Shown here: positions 42,578 through 51,102 of the stretch, in pieces
Numbering within the stretch: the first letter of the stretch is position 1
Layout of the letters: each line of letters begins with the position of its first letter
Origin: Actinoallomurus liliacearum
GTDB lineage: Bacteria > Actinomycetota > Actinomycetes > Streptosporangiales > Streptosporangiaceae
Direction: 5' to 3'
NCBI RefSeq assembly: GCF_039542035.1
Contig: NZ_BAABHJ010000008.1
Location: forward strand, 434,001-498,000
Length of the DNA stretch: 64,000 nt
Notes under the pieces: model-generated
Database searches by the model: none
What the model was told of the DNA's origin: nothing
Seen by the model: only the letters and a program-made list of their open reading frames with translations
Position numbers and translations under genes: made by a program

Positions 42578-44368
42578 TCAGGACTGCTCCAGCCGGGCCA
42601 GCTCCTCGTCCACGACCGAGGAGTCGAGCTTGGCGAACAGCGGCGTGGGCGGGGCCAGCGGCGTGCCGGCCGCGATGGGCCGCGACTCCCAGCGCGCCTC
42701 GGTGTCGTACGACCCGGTCAGGACCGGGTAGTCGGGGCCGCCCTCCTCGGCGACCTCGCGGATCTCCGGGGCGCCGCTCCACTCGCCCTGGCCGCCGAGC
42801 ATCCGGTGGACCTTCTCCGACGAGCCCGGCAGGAACGGGGTGAGCAGCGACTTGGCGTCGTCGACGAGCTGCAGCGCGACGTGCAGGATCGTCTTCATCC
42901 GCTCCGGGTCGTCGTTCTTCAGCTTCCAGGGCGCCTGCTCGGAGAGGTACTTGTTCGCCTCCGCGACGGTGCGCATCGCCTCGTTCGCGGCGTTCTTGAA
43001 CCGCGAGCGCGCCAGCTCGGCGCCGACCGCGTCGAACGCCTTGCGCGACCGCTGCAGGATGTCCCGGTCGAGGTCGGTCAGCTCACCGGCCGCCGGGATC
43101 TCCCCGATGTTCTTGGCCGCGAAGGAGATCGAGCGGTTCACCAGGTTGCCCCAGGTGGCGACGAGCTCGTCGTTGTTGCGGCGGACGAACTCCGACCACG
43201 TGAAGTCGGTGTCCTGGTTCTCCGGGCCGGCGACGGCGATGTAGTAGCGCAGCGCGTCGACGTCGTACCGCTCGAGGAAGTCACGGACGTAGATGACGAC
43301 CTGGCGCGAGGAGGAGAACTTCTTGCCCTCCATGGTCAGGAACTCCGAGGAGACCACCTCGGTGGGCAGGCTGAGCTTCCCGAGGGAGCCGGCCGTGCCG
43401 CCCTTGTCGCCTTCGCCGTTGTAGCCGAGCAGCATGGCCGGCCAGATCTCGGCGTGGAAGACGATGTTGTCCTTGCCCATGAAGTAGTACGTCTCGGCGT
43501 CGGGGTTCTGCCACCAGGCCCGCCAGGCGTCGGGGTCACCGCTGCGCCTGGCCCACTCGACCGAGGCCGACAGGTAGCCGACGACCGCGTCGAACCAGAC
43601 GTACAGCCGCTTGTCCGGCCGGTCGATCCAGCCGGGCAGCGGCACGGGCACGCCCCAGTCGAGGTCGCGGCTGATCGGCCGGGGCTGCATGTCGTCGAGG
43701 AGGTTGCGGGTGAACTTGTAGACGTTCGGCCGCCAGAGCCCCTCCTTGCCCTGCAGCCACGAGCCGAGGGTCTCGGAGAACGCGGGCAGGTCGAGGAAGA
43801 AGTGCTCGGTCTCGACGAACTTCGGCGTCTCGCCGTTGATGCGGCTCCGCGGGTTGATCAGGTCGATCGGGTCGAGCTGGTTGCCGCAGTTGTCGCACTG
43901 GTCGCCGCGAGCCCCGTCGTACCCGCAGATCGGGCAGGTGCCCTCGATGTAGCGGTCGGGCAGGGTGCGCCCCGTGGACGGGGAGATCGCGCCCATCGTC
44001 TTCTTCTCGAAGACGTAGCCGTTGTCGTACAGACCCTTGAAGATCTCCTGGGCGACGGCGTAGTGGTTGCGCGTCGTCGTCCGGGTGAACAGGTCGTACG
44101 ACATGCCGAGGCCGTGCAGGTCCTGGGCGATCACCCGGTTGTAGCGGTCGGCCAGCTCGCGGGCCGACACGCCCTCCTTGTCGGCCTGCACCTGGATGGG
44201 GGTGCCGTGCTCGTCGGTGCCGCTCACCATCAGGACCTTGTTGCCCGCCATCCGCTGGTAGCGGCTGAACATGTCGGCGGGCAGCGCGAAGCCGGAGACG
44301 TGCCCGATGTGGCGGGGCCCGTTGGCGTACGGCCAGGCGGGCGCGGTCAGGATGTGGCGGCTGGACAT
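42578..44368 (-). CDS. metG: Methionyl-tRNA synthetase
   Basis: A 596-residue class I synthetase. The HIGH motif is in GPRHIGHVSG, a zinc knuckle is formed by CPICGYDGARGDQCDNCG, and the KMSKS-equivalent is KKFSSSR. The anticodon-binding helical domain follows; there is no C-terminal EMAP-like domain, so it is the short type. It charges tRNA-Met. First gene of the metG-tatD-rsmA-ispE series. Confidence 0.97.
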   Translation of the reverse strand: MSSRHILTAPAWPYANGPRHIGHVSGFALPADMFSRYQRMAGNKVLMVSGTDEHGTPIQVQADKEGVSARELADRYNRVIAQDLHGLGMSYDLFTRTTTRNHYAVAQEIFKGLYDNGYVFEKKTMGAISPSTGRTLPDRYIEGTCPICGYDGARGDQCDNCGNQLDPIDLINPRSRINGETPKFVETEHFFLDLPAFSETLGSWLQGKEGLWRPNVYKFTRNLLDDMQPRPISRDLDWGVPVPLPGWIDRPDKRLYVWFDAVVGYLSASVEWARRSGDPDAWRAWWQNPDAETYYFMGKDNIVFHAEIWPAMLLGYNGEGDKGGTAGSLGKLSLPTEVVSSEFLTMEGKKFSSSRQVVIYVRDFLERYDVDALRYYIAVAGPENQDTDFTWSEFVRRNNDELVATWGNLVNRSISFAAKNIGEIPAAGELTDLDRDILQRSRKAFDAVGAELARSRFKNAANEAMRTVAEANKYLSEQAPWKLKNDDPERMKTILHVALQLVDDAKSLLTPFLPGSSEKVHRMLGGQGEWSGAPEIREVAEEGGPDYPVLTGSYDTEARWESRPIAAGTPLAPPTPLFAKLDSSVVDEELARLEQS

Positions 44369-44482
44369 GTGCTAAGCCTACGGGTCGCCCGCCGATGACT
44401 CATTCCAATGTCGCCTTTCCGGCATGCGGGTCGCGGAGGTGCGGCGCCGGCCCCCGCCCGGCGCCGCACGCCCGCTCGCGCG

Positions 44483-44800
44483 TCAGCCGCGGGCCGGCAC
44501 GCCGAGGCCGTCGGTCCAGCCGGACGCCGTCAGCAGAGTGGTCGCCGACGGTTCGGCGTCGACCTTGCCACCGACGATGTCGTACGTCTCCGTGGCGAGG
44601 ATCTTCGCGGACTGCCGATCGATGATGACGCGGATCTCGACCGGGTGCGGTTCGCGGTCCGGGCCCCGATTCTCCTGCCGCCTGGCCAGGGCGACGCCGG
44701 CCCGCCCGAGCCGGTCGTGGACGGTGCCGCCCACCCGGATGCCCGGCTGGGCGGCGAGCAACCGGTACGCGGCGGCGCGGGTCGCCGGCGGATTACACGT
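44483..44800 (-). pseudogene. C-terminal remnant of a CU044_5270-type actinobacterial gene
   Basis: About 105 codons in one frame read RAAAYRLLAAQPGIRV, GGTVHDRLGRAGVALA and KILATETYDI, the end of the CU044_5270-type proteins (anti-sigma-linked, usually about 350 residues). The N-terminal two thirds are missing, and the upstream boundary runs straight into the terminator of the next gene. There is no plausible start or ribosome binding site. I read it as decayed. Confidence 0.6.
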
Positions 44801-44825
44801 CGGTGCTCGACGCCGCCGGAGCCCA

Positions 44826-44857
44826 TGAAAAAAGGCCCCGGCGGTCGCCGGGGCCTT
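44826..44857 (-). terminator. Classic rho-independent terminator of the GT2 gene
   Basis: On the minus strand AAGGCCCCGG and CCGGGGCCTT (10 bp, 6-bp loop) are followed by a run of T. It lies 14 bp beyond the stop at 44871. One of the few hairpins here with a true U tract. Confidence 0.92.
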
Positions 44858-44870
44858 GTGGAGGATCGGG

Positions 44871-46235
44871 TCAGACGGTCTTGTCGGCGCCCTCGGCGCT
44901 CGCACCGGCCTCGGCCGGCACGGCCTCCGCGGACGTCACCTCGGCGGTGGTGTCCTCGGCGTCGTCGGCCGCCTCCGCGTCGGTGCGCGCGCTCGTGGCG
45001 GCCTCCTCGGCCTCGCTCTCGCTGCGCACCTTGTCCGCCGCGGCGTCGACCACGCCGGCGGCCTCGTCCACCGCGTCGGTCACCGGCGGGTGCGAGCGGC
45101 GGCGGATCGCGAGGATGCTCACGAACAGCGACGCGAAGATCATCTGGAAGCTCATGATCAGCGCGGTGGCGGACGGCACGACGAGGCGCAGCGAGTGGCG
45201 GGGCTCGAGCTGGCCGAAGCTGTGCACCTGCCAGTGGGACAGCGAGGCGACCAGCCCGACGAGACCGGCGAGCGCGAGCAGGCCACCGACGACGAGGCCG
45301 CGCTCCAGGCTCCAGTTGTCGATGATGCGCTGCACCCGTTTGTCATGGGGGAGGAATCCCTCCTCCATGGCGTAGACCTTGGTCAGCAACGCGAAGAGCA
45401 CGGCCTGGAAGCCGATCACCAGCGCCGCCGAGGCCCCGACGAGGGTGTCGACGTCGAACGCGACGTCGCCGACGCGGATCGGGCCGGCGGCCAGGGCGAT
45501 CCCCGCGATGAGCCCGATCGCCATCATGAGCAGGCCGGGGATCAGGAACAGCCAACGCGGGCTGTACAGGCACAGGAAGCGCAGGTGGCGCCAGCCGTCG
45601 CGCCACGTGCTCAGGTGCGGCGGGCGCGACCGGCCGTCGGGCGACAGGGTCGTGGGGACCTCGCGGATGTCGTAGCCCGCGAGGGTGGAGCGGACCACCA
45701 TCTCGCTGGCGAACTCCATGCCGCCGGTCTGCAGCTCCAGCCGCAGGATGGAGTCCCGCCGGAAGGCCCGCAGCCCGCAGTGGAAGTCACCGATCTTGCT
45801 GCCGAAGAACAGCCGGCCGACGAAGCTCAGCACCGGGTTGCCGAGGTACTTGTGCAGCGGCGGCATGGCGCCGGGCGCGATGCCGCCCTTGAACCGGTTG
45901 CCCATGACGAGGTCGGCGCCGTCCCGCAGCTGCTCCAGGAACGGCAGCAGGGCGGTGAAGTCGTAGGAGTCGTCGGCGTCGCCCATGACGACGTACGTGC
46001 CGCGGGCGGCGCGGATGCCGCCCATGAGGGCGTTGCCGTATCCCTTGGCGGCCACGGGGACGACTCGGGCCCCGGCGTCGCGGGCGAGTTGCCGGCTGCC
46101 GTCGGTGCTGCCGTTGTCGGCGATGATGACCTCGCCGTCGACACCGTGCTCGGCGAAGAAGCCGAGGGCCTTGCGAACACAGGTCTCGACGGTCTCAGCC
46201 TCATTCAAGCACGGCATCACCACGGAGAGTTCCAC
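44871..46235 (-). CDS. GT2 polyprenyl-phosphate glycosyltransferase with membrane tail
   Basis: A 454-residue enzyme. The GT-A domain opens LSVVMPCLNEAETVETC, with VVMGDADDSYDF as the metal site and GLRAFRRDSILRL as the acceptor region. Four hydrophobic helices follow (about 235-375) and then about 80 acidic Ala/Glu/Asp residues. Enzymes of this layout load a sugar on undecaprenyl phosphate for GT-C enzymes. I start at GTG 46235 because GGAGG lies 7 bp upstream; ATG 46322 gives a longer form with a weaker site. The adjacent divergent GT-C gene is the likely user of the lipid sugar. Confidence 0.87.
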   Translation of the reverse strand: MELSVVMPCLNEAETVETCVRKALGFFAEHGVDGEVIIADNGSTDGSRQLARDAGARVVPVAAKGYGNALMGGIRAARGTYVVMGDADDSYDFTALLPFLEQLRDGADLVMGNRFKGGIAPGAMPPLHKYLGNPVLSFVGRLFFGSKIGDFHCGLRAFRRDSILRLELQTGGMEFASEMVVRSTLAGYDIREVPTTLSPDGRSRPPHLSTWRDGWRHLRFLCLYSPRWLFLIPGLLMMAIGLIAGIALAAGPIRVGDVAFDVDTLVGASAALVIGFQAVLFALLTKVYAMEEGFLPHDKRVQRIIDNWSLERGLVVGGLLALAGLVGLVASLSHWQVHSFGQLEPRHSLRLVVPSATALIMSFQMIFASLFVSILAIRRRSHPPVTDAVDEAAGVVDAAADKVRSESEAEEAATSARTDAEAADDAEDTTAEVTSAEAVPAEAGASAEGADKTV

Positions 46236-46482
46236 GTCGTGTCCTCCATCACCCCGCAGCACTGGCTTGGGGGCTTTTCGACTAACCTCGTCGTGTTCCG
46301 ACAAGTGGCGCGTGTTATCCATGATGCCTGCCGACGAGCGACCGCGTGTTGCAAAGTCGCAACCTTTAACTCCACATGGAGCACAGGTGCAACGGCAGGC
46401 TGGGGATATCAGGATAGGGGCTGTGCGGTCCAGGAAGGTCGGTCCGGACTTGACGAACGCCGGAGAGCGGGGCGGGTCCACC

Positions 46483-48036
46483 GTGGTGACCAATACGCGT
46501 TCCGACGAGGAACCGCAGGTCACGACGGTTGACGAGAATGTGACGGAAAAGACGCCGGCCGTCAGTGGTTTCGGGCTGCGCGCGCTCATGGGGCGGCACA
46601 AGATCTTCACCGTGGTGCTGGCGGGCGGTGCGCTGCTCCGACTGATCGCCACCCTGGGCTACCGGCCCGCGGCCTGGTTCAACGACTCGTTCGACTACCT
46701 GCACGTCGCGATGGCGCCGTATCCGCACCCGATCCGGCCCGACGGGTACTCCTTCCTGCTGTGGATCTTGAAGCCCTTCCACAGCTTCATGCTGGTCGCG
46801 ACGATCCAGCACCTGATGGGCCTGGCCTCCGCGGTGATGATCTACGCCGTGCTGCGCAAGAGGTTCCGGCTGCCGGGGTGGGGGGCGAGCCTGGCGACGG
46901 TGCCGGTGCTGTACGACGGCTACCAGATCCAGCTCGAGCACCTGATCCTGTCCGACACGACGTTCGGCTTCCTGCTCGTGTCGATCGTCACACTGCTGCT
47001 GTGGCACGGCCGTGACCTCACCTGGAAGACCGGCGCCCTCGCGGGGCTCCTGCTGGGCCTCGCCACGCTGACCCGTACCGTCGGCACGCCGGTCCTGGCC
47101 GCCGTGGTCGTCTACTTCCTCGTGCGGCGGATCAAGTGGCGCGTGATCGTCGCCACCGTTGCGGTGTGCGCGCTGCCCCTCGCCGCCTACGCCGGCTGGT
47201 TCTGGTCGTATTACGGCAAGCCGGGAATGACCATGAGCAGCGGCGTCTTCCTGTACGCGCGGGTGTCGGCGTTCGCGGACTGTAACAAGATCAAACCGCC
47301 CGTGACCGAGTACGCCCTGTGCAAGAACAACAAGACCTCGCACACGCCGCTGGTCTTCTCCCAGGACGCGATCTGGAACCGCAACTCCCCCTTCCATCGC
47401 ATTCCGGCGCAGCGATTCACCGATTATCAGAACCAGCTCGCCAGCGACTTCGCCAAGCGGGCGATCATCGCCCAGCCTCTCGACTATCTGCGGGTCGTCG
47501 GAGACGACTTCCTGTTCACGTTCCGGTGGAAGCGCACGGTCTTCCCGGACCGCGCGACGTACGAGATGTACCAGTTCAGCAAGAAGTCCGCCGCGCTGCC
47601 GACCTGGCGGATGAGCAAGGACAAGACGGCCGCGGCCGAGGCCCACTCGTACGAGCAGGGCAACGCCCGGACGAAGATCGTCGACCCGTGGGCCACGATC
47701 ATCCGGACCTACCAGCGGTTCGTGCACCTGCCCGGCACGCTGCTGGGCGGCATCCTCATCGTCGGCCTGGCCGGGCTGATCCCGCTCTGGCGGCGGTGGG
47801 GCGGGGCCGCGCTGCTGCCGTGGATCACCGCGACCGGGCTGCTGCTCGTGCCACCGGCGACGGCGGAGTTCGACTACCGGTACGTCCTGCCGACCGTGCC
47901 GCTGGCCTGCATCGCCGCGGCGATCACCTTCTCGGACGAGCCGCGGCGGAAGCTCGCCCGGATGTTCCGGCGTCGCGGCGGCGCGGCGGACGCGGAGAGC
48001 ACCTCGTCGTCGTCCGGCGACGCCGTGCCGGCGTAG
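46483..48036 (+). CDS. GT-C family membrane glycosyltransferase
   Basis: About 517 residues with roughly nine to ten hydrophobic helices; a first-loop acidic site lies in FNDSFDYLHVA, then GYSFLLWIL. A soluble Cys-containing loop of about 120 residues (CNKIKPP...YALCKNNK) faces outside. The topology fits GT-C enzymes using polyprenyl-linked sugars, such as the ArnT/GT39-GT83 range. The start is uncertain: GTG 46483 is chosen, with alternatives at 46486 and TTG 46450. Divergent from the GT2 gene, which may supply the donor. The acceptor is unknown. Confidence 0.77.
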   Translation: MVTNTRSDEEPQVTTVDENVTEKTPAVSGFGLRALMGRHKIFTVVLAGGALLRLIATLGYRPAAWFNDSFDYLHVAMAPYPHPIRPDGYSFLLWILKPFHSFMLVATIQHLMGLASAVMIYAVLRKRFRLPGWGASLATVPVLYDGYQIQLEHLILSDTTFGFLLVSIVTLLLWHGRDLTWKTGALAGLLLGLATLTRTVGTPVLAAVVVYFLVRRIKWRVIVATVAVCALPLAAYAGWFWSYYGKPGMTMSSGVFLYARVSAFADCNKIKPPVTEYALCKNNKTSHTPLVFSQDAIWNRNSPFHRIPAQRFTDYQNQLASDFAKRAIIAQPLDYLRVVGDDFLFTFRWKRTVFPDRATYEMYQFSKKSAALPTWRMSKDKTAAAEAHSYEQGNARTKIVDPWATIIRTYQRFVHLPGTLLGGILIVGLAGLIPLWRRWGGAALLPWITATGLLLVPPATAEFDYRYVLPTVPLACIAAAITFSDEPRRKLARMFRRRGGAADAESTSSSSGDAVPA

Positions 48037-48074
48037 GGCGTGCCCCCGGGCCGCGTGCGGCCGGAGACACGCCC
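48036..48074. terminator. Long hairpin between convergent GT-C and zinc-ribbon genes
   Basis: GGGCGTG (48036-48042) pairs with CACGCCC (48068-48074), enclosing the inner palindrome GGCCGC-GT-GCGGCC. It lies between the GT-C stop and the opposite gene's stop at 48084 and could serve both. Confidence 0.6.
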
Positions 48075-48083
48075 GATGGCCGA

Positions 48084-48383
48084 TCAGTACGCGTGAAGCC
48101 TGCGGAGCTTGAAGATCATCTCGAGCTCGGCGTGACGGTGGGGCGGGACGGCCTGGCTCCGCGGCCGTCCCGGCGGGAGGATCTTGACGTCGTACGCCCC
48201 GCAGGACGGGCAGTAGAGCTCCGTCCACGGAGAGGTGCAGCGGTGGCCGTTGCGGCTGTAGTAGACGACCTCACCGCCGTGCCCGTCGGCGCAGTGGCCG
48301 ACCTCGAAATCCTCGTGCCATTCGAGCAGGCAGACGAGGCATTCGTAGGTCCACGTCTCATTCGAGATCATGGATTCGTGCAT
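48084..48383 (-). CDS. Small zinc-ribbon-like protein
   Basis: A 99-residue protein with two Cys pairs: ECLVCLLEW and YCPSCGAYDV, plus several His (HCADGHGG) that can complete a zinc site. The C-terminus is basic (KLRRLHAY). I start at ATG 48383 (GGGGGT upstream); GTG 48392 is three codons longer. The fold resembles small nucleic-acid or protein-binding zinc ribbons; the function is unknown. It lies between the GT-C gene and rsmI, with an AT-rich upstream stretch. Confidence 0.7.
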   Translation of the reverse strand: MHESMISNETWTYECLVCLLEWHEDFEVGHCADGHGGEVVYYSRNGHRCTSPWTELYCPSCGAYDVKILPPGRPRSQAVPPHRHAELEMIFKLRRLHAY

Positions 48384-48499
48384 CAGCGTCACCCCCGGGG
48401 GAATCGGCGTACACGCGTGGAATACGCACCGAACTCATCTTTCCCACCAAGAGGCGCCTAGCGCGGGGGCAGTCTCGCAAAAATAAGTTCAAATAAGGG

Positions 48500-49348
48500 T
48501 CAATGATCTGCTTTGTAGGCAATGACCGCGTCATAAACTTCTCTTTTCGGGATTCCGTGCTCTCGCGCCACATCCCCGATCGCCTGCTTTCGCGGCGTGC
48601 CCTCCCCCACCCGGCGTTCCACCTCCGCCGCGAGGTCCGCCACGTTCACCGGCCCGGTCTCCTCCGGCGCCCCGGCGACGACCAGCGTGATCTCCCCGCG
48701 AACGCCGCCCGCCGCCCACTCGGCCAGCTCGCTCAGCGGACCGCGGCGCACCTCCTCGTACGTCTTGGTCAGCTCGCGGCAGACGGCGGCCCGGCGGTCG
48801 CTCCCCAGTGCCGCCGCCATCGCCTCCAGCGTCACCGCGAGCCGGTGCGGCGCCTCGAAGAACACCATCGTGCGCGGCTCGTCGGCGAGGGCGCGCAGTC
48901 GCGCGGCGCGCTCCCCGCCCTTGCGCGGCAGGAACCCCTCGAAGCAGAACCGGTCACTGGGCAGCCCGGAGATGACGAGCGCCGTCGTCACCGCGGACGG
49001 ACCGGGCAGCACGGTGACCGGCACCTCCGCCTCGACCGCCGCCGTGACCAGGCGGTACCCGGGGTCGGAGACGCCCGGGAGACCCGCGTCCGTGATCACC
49101 AGCACGTCCCGGCCCGCGCGCAGCTCGTCGAGGAGCTCGGCCGCCCTGGCCCGTTCGTTCGCGTCGTAGTACGAGACCACCCGCGCGGCCGGTGACACGC
49201 CCAGGTCGGCGGCCAGCCTCCGCAGCCGCCGGGTGTCCTCCGCCGCGATGATGTCCGCCTCGGCCAGCGCCGTGCGCAACCGCGCCGACGCGTCCTCCAC
49301 TCGTCCGATCGGTGCGGCGGCCAGCGTCAGCGTCCCTGAGTTCTCCAC
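48500..49348 (-). CDS. rsmI: 16S rRNA (cytidine1402-2'-O)-methyltransferase
   Basis: A 282-residue tetrapyrrole-methylase-fold enzyme: LTLAAAPIGRVEDAS at the start, AEDTRRLRRL, VITDAGLPGVSDPG and LPGPSAVTTALVISGL are the RsmI signatures. It methylates C1402 in the ribosomal P site with SAM. The frame extends upstream to 49426, but the family begins at the chosen GTG 49348 (GGAGGT lies very close, so the true start could be slightly upstream). Divergent from the mannosyltransferase, the same pairing as in mycobacteria. Confidence 0.94.
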   Translation of the reverse strand: MENSGTLTLAAAPIGRVEDASARLRTALAEADIIAAEDTRRLRRLAADLGVSPAARVVSYYDANERARAAELLDELRAGRDVLVITDAGLPGVSDPGYRLVTAAVEAEVPVTVLPGPSAVTTALVISGLPSDRFCFEGFLPRKGGERAARLRALADEPRTMVFFEAPHRLAVTLEAMAAALGSDRRAAVCRELTKTYEEVRRGPLSELAEWAAGGVRGEITLVVAGAPEETGPVNVADLAAEVERRVGEGTPRKQAIGDVAREHGIPKREVYDAVIAYKADH

Positions 49349-49542
49349 ACCTCCATCTTCGAGGGTGCCGGACGGCACTCGTGCCGCGCCGGACGGCGCT
49401 CGCTCCGCGAGCGCGGTTCGCGGCACCCAGCGCGCCGCTCACGGATGCTCTCCAGGTGTCGAATGCGTCGTCTCGGGACCCTTCTGACGGTGAAGTGCGC
49501 GAGCGCCTCGGCTTCCGCCCGTACGATGTCGGAGTGGTGGCG

Positions 49543-51102
49543 ATGACAGGAATCGAACCCGAGACCCGACCCGAGCAGGGAAGAAGACCACCTTCGTTGC
49601 GTCAGTGGCTCAAACCGGACGTGCCCGGCAGCAGACTCATGGGGTGGGTCGGCCCCCTGCTGGTGACGCTGTTCGCCGGTGTGCTGCGTTTCTGGCACCT
49701 CGGCAGGCCCAGGGCCGTCATCTTCGACGAGACGTACTACGCCAAAGACGCGTACGCGCTGCTGAAGTTCGGCTACGAGCACAACACCGTCAAGGACGCC
49801 GACAAGCTCCTGCTCCAGCACCCGTCCGACCTCCACATCTGGGCGGACGGTGGAAGTTTCATCGCGCACCCTCCCGCCGGCAAGTGGCTGATCGCCGTCG
49901 GTGAGTCGATCTTCGGAATGACGCCGTTCGGCTGGCGTTTCTCCGCCGCCCTGATCGGCACCCTGTCGGTGCTGATCCTCGCGCGGGTCGCCCGGCGGAT
50001 GACTCGGTCCAACCTGCTCGGCACGGCGGCCGGCCTGCTGCTCGCGGTGGACGGCATGCACCTGGTCACCAGTCGGACGGCCATCCTCGACGTCTTCGTG
50101 ATGTTCTGGATCCTGGCCGGATTCGCCTTCATCGTCATCGACCGGGACGTCTCGCGCGCCAGACTCGCCCGCAAGATCGCCGAACGCGGTGACGACGACG
50201 GCCTCGGCCCGTTCGTCATGCACTGGTGGCTCATCCCGGCCGGCCTCTGCCTGGGCACGGCGACCGCGACCAAGTGGACCGGCATGTACTACATCGCGGC
50301 GTTCGGGCTCCTGACCCTCGTGTGGTCGATGGGCGCCCGCCGGGCCGCGGGAGTACGCCGCCCGTACGCCGGCGCGTTCGCCTTCGAGGCCGTGCCCGCC
50401 TTCGTCTCCCTCGTGATCCTCAGCTTGATCACCTACGTCGCCTGGTGGAGCGGCTGGATCTTCAACGCGGGCGGCTGGGGCCGCGGCCGTGTCGCCGCCA
50501 ACCCGGTGACCGCGTTCCTCCAGGCGATGCCCCGGCTGTGGGACTACCACCAGCAGATGTGGCACTTCCACACCACGCTCACGGCCCACCACGACTACCA
50601 GTCCTGGCCGTGGAACTGGCTGATCCTCAAACGGCCGGTCGCCTTCTTCTACACCCAGCCCTCCGGCTGCGGGGCCGCCACCTGCTCGCGCGAGGTCCTC
50701 GACATCGGCACCCCGGCGATCTGGTGGGTCTCCATCATCACGATGCTCATCGTGGCCGCCTGGTGGCTGGTACAGCGCGACTGGCGGGCGGGCGCCACCC
50801 TCCTGGGATTCCTGGCCGGCTGGGTGCCGTGGTTCTACTACGGCCTGAACCACCGCACCATGTTCCTGTTCTACGCCACGCCGATGCTGCCGTTCATGGT
50901 GCTGTCCATCGTGCTGGCGCTCGGCCTGCTCGTCGGTCCGGCGACCGCGCCCCCGGCCCGCCGGGTGTTCGGCTCCGCGATCGCCGGCGCGTACGTCCTG
51001 GTCGCGCTGGCCAACTTCTACTACTTCTACCCGGTGCTGGCGGGACAGGTCATGACGTACGACTCCTGGCACGCCCGCATGTGGTTGCTCTCATGGATCT
51101 GA
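49543..51102 (+). CDS. Protein O-mannosyltransferase (PMT family, GT39)
   Basis: A 519-residue GT-C enzyme with about eleven hydrophobic helices. The first luminal loop has the catalytic pair IFDETYYAKDA, and HLWADG-like and IAHPPAGKWLI motifs follow, as in bacterial Pmt. It transfers mannose from a polyprenyl-phosphate donor to Ser/Thr of exported proteins. ATG 49543 has GGAG 8 bp upstream; the longer reading from 49312 overlaps the divergent rsmI start. The stop overlaps the CorA-like gene by 10 bp. The GT2 at 44871 could be the donor synthase. Confidence 0.92.
   Translation: MTGIEPETRPEQGRRPPSLRQWLKPDVPGSRLMGWVGPLLVTLFAGVLRFWHLGRPRAVIFDETYYAKDAYALLKFGYEHNTVKDADKLLLQHPSDLHIWADGGSFIAHPPAGKWLIAVGESIFGMTPFGWRFSAALIGTLSVLILARVARRMTRSNLLGTAAGLLLAVDGMHLVTSRTAILDVFVMFWILAGFAFIVIDRDVSRARLARKIAERGDDDGLGPFVMHWWLIPAGLCLGTATATKWTGMYYIAAFGLLTLVWSMGARRAAGVRRPYAGAFAFEAVPAFVSLVILSLITYVAWWSGWIFNAGGWGRGRVAANPVTAFLQAMPRLWDYHQQMWHFHTTLTAHHDYQSWPWNWLILKRPVAFFYTQPSGCGAATCSREVLDIGTPAIWWVSIITMLIVAAWWLVQRDWRAGATLLGFLAGWVPWFYYGLNHRTMFLFYATPMLPFMVLSIVLALGLLVGPATAPPARRVFGSAIAGAYVLVALANFYYFYPVLAGQVMTYDSWHARMWLLSWI

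Noticed and set aside
42369..44482. SAM or T-box riboswitch near metG
   Set aside because: The 114-bp region upstream of metG (44369-44482) shows no T-box or SAM-aptamer features.
49534..49570. Sequence resembling a tRNA T arm (AGGAATCGAACC)
   Set aside because: No cloverleaf can be folded around it, and it lies at the start codon and first residues of the mannosyltransferase gene.
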